Of a DNA stretch of 64,000 nucleotides, positions 59,085 through 64,000 are shown piece by piece (position 1 is the stretch's first letter; each line of letters begins with the position of its first letter). Below the pieces are notes generated by a model. The model worked only from the letters and a program-made list of their open reading frames with translations. It searched no databases and was not told the origin of the DNA. Made by a program: the position numbers and the translations under genes. Source of the DNA: Hemerocallis citrina (lineage: Eukaryota; Streptophyta; Magnoliopsida; Asparagales; Asphodelaceae); the NCBI GenBank assembly GCA_017893485.1, contig CM030360.1, forward strand, positions 147,417,249-147,481,248. Direction: 5' to 3'.

Positions 59085-59153
59085 TAGGCGCTTGCTCTCG
59101 GACCTATGTAGTATGGAATGCATAGAATCTGAACAAGTGTGCATTAGTGTCAT
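59085..59153 (+). promoter_or_regulatory. conserved LTR block
   Basis: GGCGCTTGCTCTCGGACC, TATGTAGTATGGAATGCATA and AACAAGTGTGCATTAGTGT. Confidence 0.55.
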
Positions 59154-59803
59154 CCTAGTATAGAAATGTGTGCATTAGGAATTATGGCATGACATACACT
59201 TACATGTTTAGCGTAGTCACATTAATACTCTATTATTCATTCAACTGTTGTGTTTTTAATAAAGTAATGAGATCATTATGTGTACGACATAAAGAGGATA
59301 GCCGAGTATAACATTTAATTAGTTATAAGTAACTGACGAGCCCACAGATTGACATGCAGGTAATGGACTATACTTGAAGGAGTAAAGATAATATGATGCA
59401 ATGATGACTCAATTTATGAAGTTGTACAAGTTATATTTTGTTTTCAAACGTTGTAATCTTTTATTCTTCCACTGTGTAAAACCAAACTATATTGAACTCT
59501 TATGTATTGAAAAAGTTTTAAATTTCTATGTAAAATTGTCCGAAGTGAAGTAAAGATCCTGTGAAATCTCGAATTCGGTCTTATTTGGAATTCGGGGTGT
59601 TACATTGCCATAATCCAATGTATATACGTGTACCGGGGCTAGAAGTTCACTTGCGGGATGATTCGCACGATGTGGGATCTATTATAATAGTCAGCGGTGG
59701 ACTCCGGGGCTAGGATTCAAATTCGTGGAATGATCTAAACCTTGTCTTATTACTGGGTGGTTGTTATAGCGAGAGATCGAACCCTTTATTATGAAGTACG
59801 TAG

Positions 59804-59869
59804 GCACTTGCCCTCGGACCTATGTAGTATAGGATGCATAGAATCCGAACAAGTGTGCATTAGTGTCAT
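59804..59869 (+). promoter_or_regulatory. conserved LTR block of the LARD 5' LTR
   Basis: GGCACTTGCCCTCGGACC, TATGTAGTATAGGATGCATA and AACAAGTGTGCATTAGTGT. Confidence 0.55.
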
Positions 59870-60304
59870 CCTATTATAAAATGTGTGCATTTGGCATTAA
59901 GGCATGACATACACTTACATGTTTAGAATAGTCACTTTTGACACTTTATTGTTCATTCAATTTTTGTGGCTTATTAAAGTATGGAGATCGTTATACTATC
60001 TTCGGCATAGAGATGATAGCCGTGTATAACATTTCGTCAGTTGCAATCAACTAACGTGCCCACGGGTTTACATGCAAGTATTGGATTGTCCAGAAGATAC
60101 AAAGTTGATTGCTGCTGTTGATTTATTTTTAAGATGTTGTAATTGTATTATTGTAATTTATTTTGTCTTCCACTGTGTAATAGATGTAATGAACTCTGAT
60201 GTATTATTAAAAAGTTTTAATTTCCTTATAAAATTGTACGAAGTGAAGTAAAGATCATGTGAAATCTCGAATTCAGTCTTATTTAGAATTCGGGGCGTTA
60301 CAGA

Positions 60305-60317
60305 TGGTATCAGAGCA
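60305..60317 (+). other. primer binding site, initiator tRNA-Met
   Basis: TGGTATCAGAGCA two bases after the LTR end at 60302, same primer as the Tekay-like element. Confidence 0.9.
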
Positions 60318-60569
60318 GGCTTCACATGTAGTACAAATTTATAAGGAACGAGACCCTAGAGTAGACACTAGAGTGTGAGTTTCAACTTATAGAGATTTAA
60401 ATGTAAGTGATTTACTTTTGTGGTGCTCTATAGGCTGATGTTTTCTTTTCCTTTTGGATGACTGGAGTCGTGAATGAAGGTTCAATAACTGCTTGTATTC
60501 ACCTTCATTCATGATGCTCTCCTCGTATACATTAATGAGAGATTGTAAGCGAGCATGTTTTTCCTGGGT

Positions 60570-60599
60570 ATCAGAGTGGCACAGTGGAAGCGTGGTTGG
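60570..60599 (+). other. fragment resembling the 5' half of initiator tRNA-Met
   Basis: ATCAGAGTGGCACAGTGGAA then GCGTGGTTGG agrees with the plant initiator tRNA-Met 5' half, as I recall it, at 27 of 30 positions. It is in sense orientation, so it is not a second primer site. Similarity fades after about 30-45 nt. Confidence 0.55.
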
Positions 60600-61434
60600 T
60601 TGACCCTACATTCATGATACATTACATGTAAACACCCTTCCCTTTCGAATTATTTTTTGTGGATTTTCATCCTAGTATTTCTCAACATTCAATATTTTTC
60701 AAATAAATATTTTCTTATGTTATTAAATCAATTGGATATGTATTATTTTGACTATCTTTCTCAGTCTCAATCTTTTGAAGTTGTTTTATCTGTATTTTCA
60801 ACCTTAAAGATTTTTCCTTCGTGTTTTTATCCGTTTACATTTGTTATTACTTTTCGTATTATTGCAACTATTATTTTCTTCATTGATTATCTCTATATTA
60901 TTTTGAATTTTCTTATGTGCATTCATTTTGTATGATTTGACTTTGTGACACTATATGTTTCATTATCTTATGTTGTCTTATATATTTCAATATATTTTTA
61001 AATAAGAATGAAATTTTCTACCTATATAAATATGACCTACCATTTTGTTTTATTGCCTACATTCGATACTATTATTATTACATATTATCTGCTAATTTGT
61101 TTTGTTATATTCACTTTTACTATTAATCGCTACTAATTAATTTTGTAATTTTACGCTTCTTCAATATAATACATATACTACATGATTATTGTTTTTCATT
61201 TGTATTTTCATCTCGTACATATGCCTTACACTATTTTCATCTTAATATTATAAATCATTTTTATTACTTCAAATTTGTATATCCTATATTTAAAGTCTAT
61301 CTATTTTAATATTTTGTCGTTGTGATTTCCTACTTTATTTGCAACTTTTTCATCCACTTTTTCCAAACCTAATACTTTATCTTACTAAACATCCCAATAT
61401 CCAAGATTACATCTTTCCATCTTCCGTTTTGGTG

Positions 61435-61625
61435 CAACCTGATGTCGAGAGGGCAAATATGCAACTAGACGTCAATGGAGGCAAATCGCAACTAGACGTC
61501 GGGGAGGCAAAGTCTGCAACCGAATGTCCAGAAGGCAAATTGCAATCGGATGTCATATAGGGCAATTCTGCAACTTGGGATCATAGAGGCAAGTCTACAG
61601 TTGAATGCCAACGAGACAAAGGAGA
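61435..61625 (+). repeat. degenerate tandem repeat, units of about 28 bp
   Basis: Six units of GCAACTAGACGTC-N-GGAGGCAAAT type with strong drift. Confidence 0.7.
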
Positions 61626-62705
61626 TTGTCTACTTGATAACCCTTATTTTGTTTTCTATAATATTTACTTACCCCTATTCTATTTTCGTACTAGCTTATA
61701 CTATTTTATAATATTTCACAACCTAGCATTATATTATTTAAACTGGATTCTATCCTACTTGTGTATTACTACTCAATATCAACTATCTTTTTCCTAGTAT
61801 TTTGAGCCTTTAGCATTTCATACTGCTTTATCGTATTTTATTTTACTACTAACTTATCTTAGATTTTGGTGTCTACTCACCTAACAAAAAAAAATAAAAT
61901 TTGGTATTTATACTTTTTGTAAGTTATTTCTATATGATAAGTTTTCGCACTATTTCAATAATATGTTACTATTTTTACAACTATGATGTTTTGTTTTTAC
62001 TCCTACAAACCATTTATAATTGTTGTATCATAACATTGTTTGTTTCACCCTATAAATTTTATGCCTATGTATGTATATAATTTTGTATGTTGGTTTTCTT
62101 GCTTTACTTGATGATTCGAAACTATTTCGATATATGCCTTCTGTATCTTTTCAAATCGTATCTATAATTGTTATACTTTACAAATTATTTTTCTTATATA
62201 CAAATCATCTTATGTTGTCTATGCTTTTAACTAAATTTCATGCTCTTGAATCTTCCAAACCTTTTCTATTAAATTGCAAATTTTGTACCAATTCAGTTTG
62301 TGATTTTCTACCGCTTATTATTTTGATGAATTTTTGACTACTAAACATACTTATAAATTATCTATTGACTATGTTTTCTTTATTGTGATGTTTCTAAACT
62401 TTTCCAAATTAATGACAAAGTTTATTTTTCTGTATGGAACTTCTTTTAATCTATCCTATCTTTTATTATCATATTTGTTTCCTTATATTAATTTTTCGAG
62501 TTTTCTTGTTTCGTTCTTATAAAAGTTTGATGCTCATAGTTTTCTTATATAGTGTTCGTCTTGCTTCTTTTTTTTTTTCTCGTTCCGTATTTTTATACTA
62601 CATTTATTTTCTTAAAGTTAGAATTTTCTATAGACAATAAGATATTTTCTTTGGCATGTACAAAATACAACATTTACCCTAGCAAATTCCAAGGACGGAA
62701 CTATC

Positions 62706-62719
62706 CTAAGGGGGGACAG
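62706..62719 (+). other. polypurine tract of the LARD
   Basis: CTAAGGGGGGACAG directly before the 3' LTR start. Confidence 0.85.
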
Positions 62720-64000
62720 TGTAACACCCCGCAAAATTGGAAATAACAATTTTGCCCTCGTGTATTACGCACGTATATTTTGTAACGTGTTTTCACTATG
62801 TATCTTGATTTCCGACTCTTTATGAATTTCCCGTATTGATTTTATCTTATTTGTGTCAACTCAAATGCAATATTTCCATCTCTGTATTTTTACGTGCTTT
62901 TTACGTGTTTTTGATGCGCGTGTCGATTATGTGTTTCCACCGCTACGTGCAATATTTTTTATGTGTTTAAACTATTAATTTTAGGTATTCAAATCTATTT
63001 TAATAAACGGAAATTTATTTTCCCTATTTTTTATTAAGATAATTTTGTACGTGTAATGCACGTGTTTCTACGTAAGTAGTAAGTACGTCGTGAAATATAT
63101 AAAATTGATAAATATAATTTTTCTTATGTTGTTTTCGATTATATTTTAATAATTTTTCATTGATAAAATCGATTTCGCATTTTTATATTTTACGTGCGAC
63201 GCATGTGTTTTCGGTAAATGTATTTAAGCGTATCTATTTTCAAAAATAAATTTCAGAGTGTGTGTAGCACCCTGTAATTTTTAAAGATTATAGAATAGTA
63301 ATATATAATATATATATAAGTTGAATAATGTGGCTGTTTGTATAAAATGTTAATACTTGATGGCATTATAGAATTAATATTGAAATGTGGTATGTTATGG
63401 GGGGTCCCACGTGAGCAACAGCATGCCTTGAGCAACAGCATGCCTTGCTTGGCTTTTGATTGTGCCAGATGACGTGGCCATTTAAGGGGGCCCACGGTGA
63501 GAATCAAATTTTGCTGGTTTCACTTTCATCTTGGACTGACGGGTTGGCTGGGTGTTAGAAGAGGAAGAGGTGGGGGTTAGAGCTTTGGAGAGGTGGTGTG
63601 ATGAAGAGTTGAGGCTTTTAGGAGTTTAGAAAGTGAAGTGTTGAAAATTAAATTGAGTAATTTATTAGGTGTGTAATTTTGCACTTTGATCCCTAAACTT
63701 GTCTTATAAATAACACCCTCCTCCTTCTCATTTCACACACCAAAAAGTAAATTAAATAAGAGAAAGAAAAAGAAAGAAAGAATGAGTGTTCTTGTACTTT
63801 GGAGTAATCTTGCTAGGAGGAGAAGGAAATTGCTAGGATTGCTTGGAGCTAGGAGCTAGAAGTAACCTCTTCTTCTTTATTTGCATCTTCATTAGAGGTG
63901 GGTGTTCCCATACTTTCTAATTGTAGAACAATGCATGCTAAGTAATAAATAATGAATAGTATGGAAGTTCTTATGTGATTTATGCTATTGTATAAGAATG
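62720..64000 (+). repeat. 3' LTR of the LARD (start only)
   Basis: Starts TGTAACACCCCGCAAAATTG and follows the 5' LTR (40135 on) closely, without the hAT and foldback MITE insertions. TATAAATAA at 63705-63713 and AGAG|GTGGGTGTTCCC (GT at 63898) repeat the promoter/donor pair. Confidence 0.9.

Larger units (their letters stand above)
54646..59604 (+). mobile_element. solo LTR, Tekay-like (4959 bp, 4.26 kb net)
   Basis: Starts TGTAACACCCCGCAAAATTG, ends GGAATTCGGGGTGTTACA, TTGCC on both sides (54641-54645 and 59605-59609). It contains a MITE at 55723-56422, a GA microsatellite, TATA box, donor motif, tRNA-like modules and the conserved block. Confidence 0.95.
60303..62719 (+). other. non-coding internal region of the LARD
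   Basis: It begins with the primer site and a leader shared with the Tekay-like element (to about 60450). The rest is AT-rich with no frame above about 90 codons that looks coding. It also holds a tRNA-iMet-like piece and a short degenerate repeat. Confidence 0.7.

Overview
This window is nuclear DNA of a flowering plant, from a transposon-packed region. The evidence is plant Ty3/gypsy retrotransposons primed by initiator tRNA-Met, a FAR1-like Mutator (MULE) transposon, an hAT element carrying pieces of a plant UMP-CMP kinase, an L1-type LINE tail, several MITEs, GT-AG introns and TA microsatellites. I cannot name the species. Almost everything is mobile-element sequence, nested up to four deep; the only intact host-like gene I can support is a small membrane protein at 37.7-38.1 kb.

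Layout. 1-8081: right part of a Tat/Retand-like Ty3/gypsy element with gag-protease on +, a decayed multi-exon antisense gene on -, a 177-bp tandem array and a 3' LTR. 8082-14728: a Tekay/Del-like element (5' LTR, itself hit by a Retand-like solo LTR; leader ORF; decayed gag, protease and part of RT), cut off inside RT and fused to 14729-20380, a left-truncated second Retand-like copy with its own decayed antisense gene, three tandem arrays and an LTR. 20381-21871: AT-rich DNA with nothing recognised. 21872-25086: solo LTR. 25184-36146: a MULE with terminal inverted repeats of about 0.55-0.62 kb, a broken transposase gene split by another solo LTR (30151-33059), and two opposed 45-bp repeat arrays; it is bounded by TA microsatellites. 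36219-39019: a small gene island (nonsense-bearing TOG/ARM-like gene fragment, one orphan exon, one intact small membrane protein) with two copies of a palindromic MITE sitting in TA microsatellites. 39020-39992: LINE 3' end on -.

40135 to the right edge is one non-autonomous, LARD-type retrotransposon. Its 5' LTR (about 3.5 kb by itself) is spread over 20 kb because it holds a Pack-type hAT (40975-43101), a foldback MITE (43218-43395), an inverted solo LTR (44907-54282, itself holding solo LTR 48601-53431, itself holding a MITE) and solo LTR 54646-59604 (holding a MITE). Its internal region (60303-62719) has no coding capacity, and its 3' LTR starts at 62720.

How it works together: the Tekay-like LTRs share an unusual layout. 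A TATA box lies about 0.5-0.8 kb from the LTR start where no later insertion separates them; then comes a 5' splice-donor-like motif, two tandem tRNA-like A/B-box modules, a strongly conserved block of about 67 bp, and the LTR end followed by the tRNA-iMet primer site. The autonomous-type element (8082-14728) and the LARD (40135 on) share the leader just after the primer site, so the LARD is probably a parasite of that family. Five solo LTRs have exact or one-mismatch 5-bp target duplications, and a sixth of the Retand type has a one-mismatch duplication; this shows frequent LTR-LTR recombination in the region.
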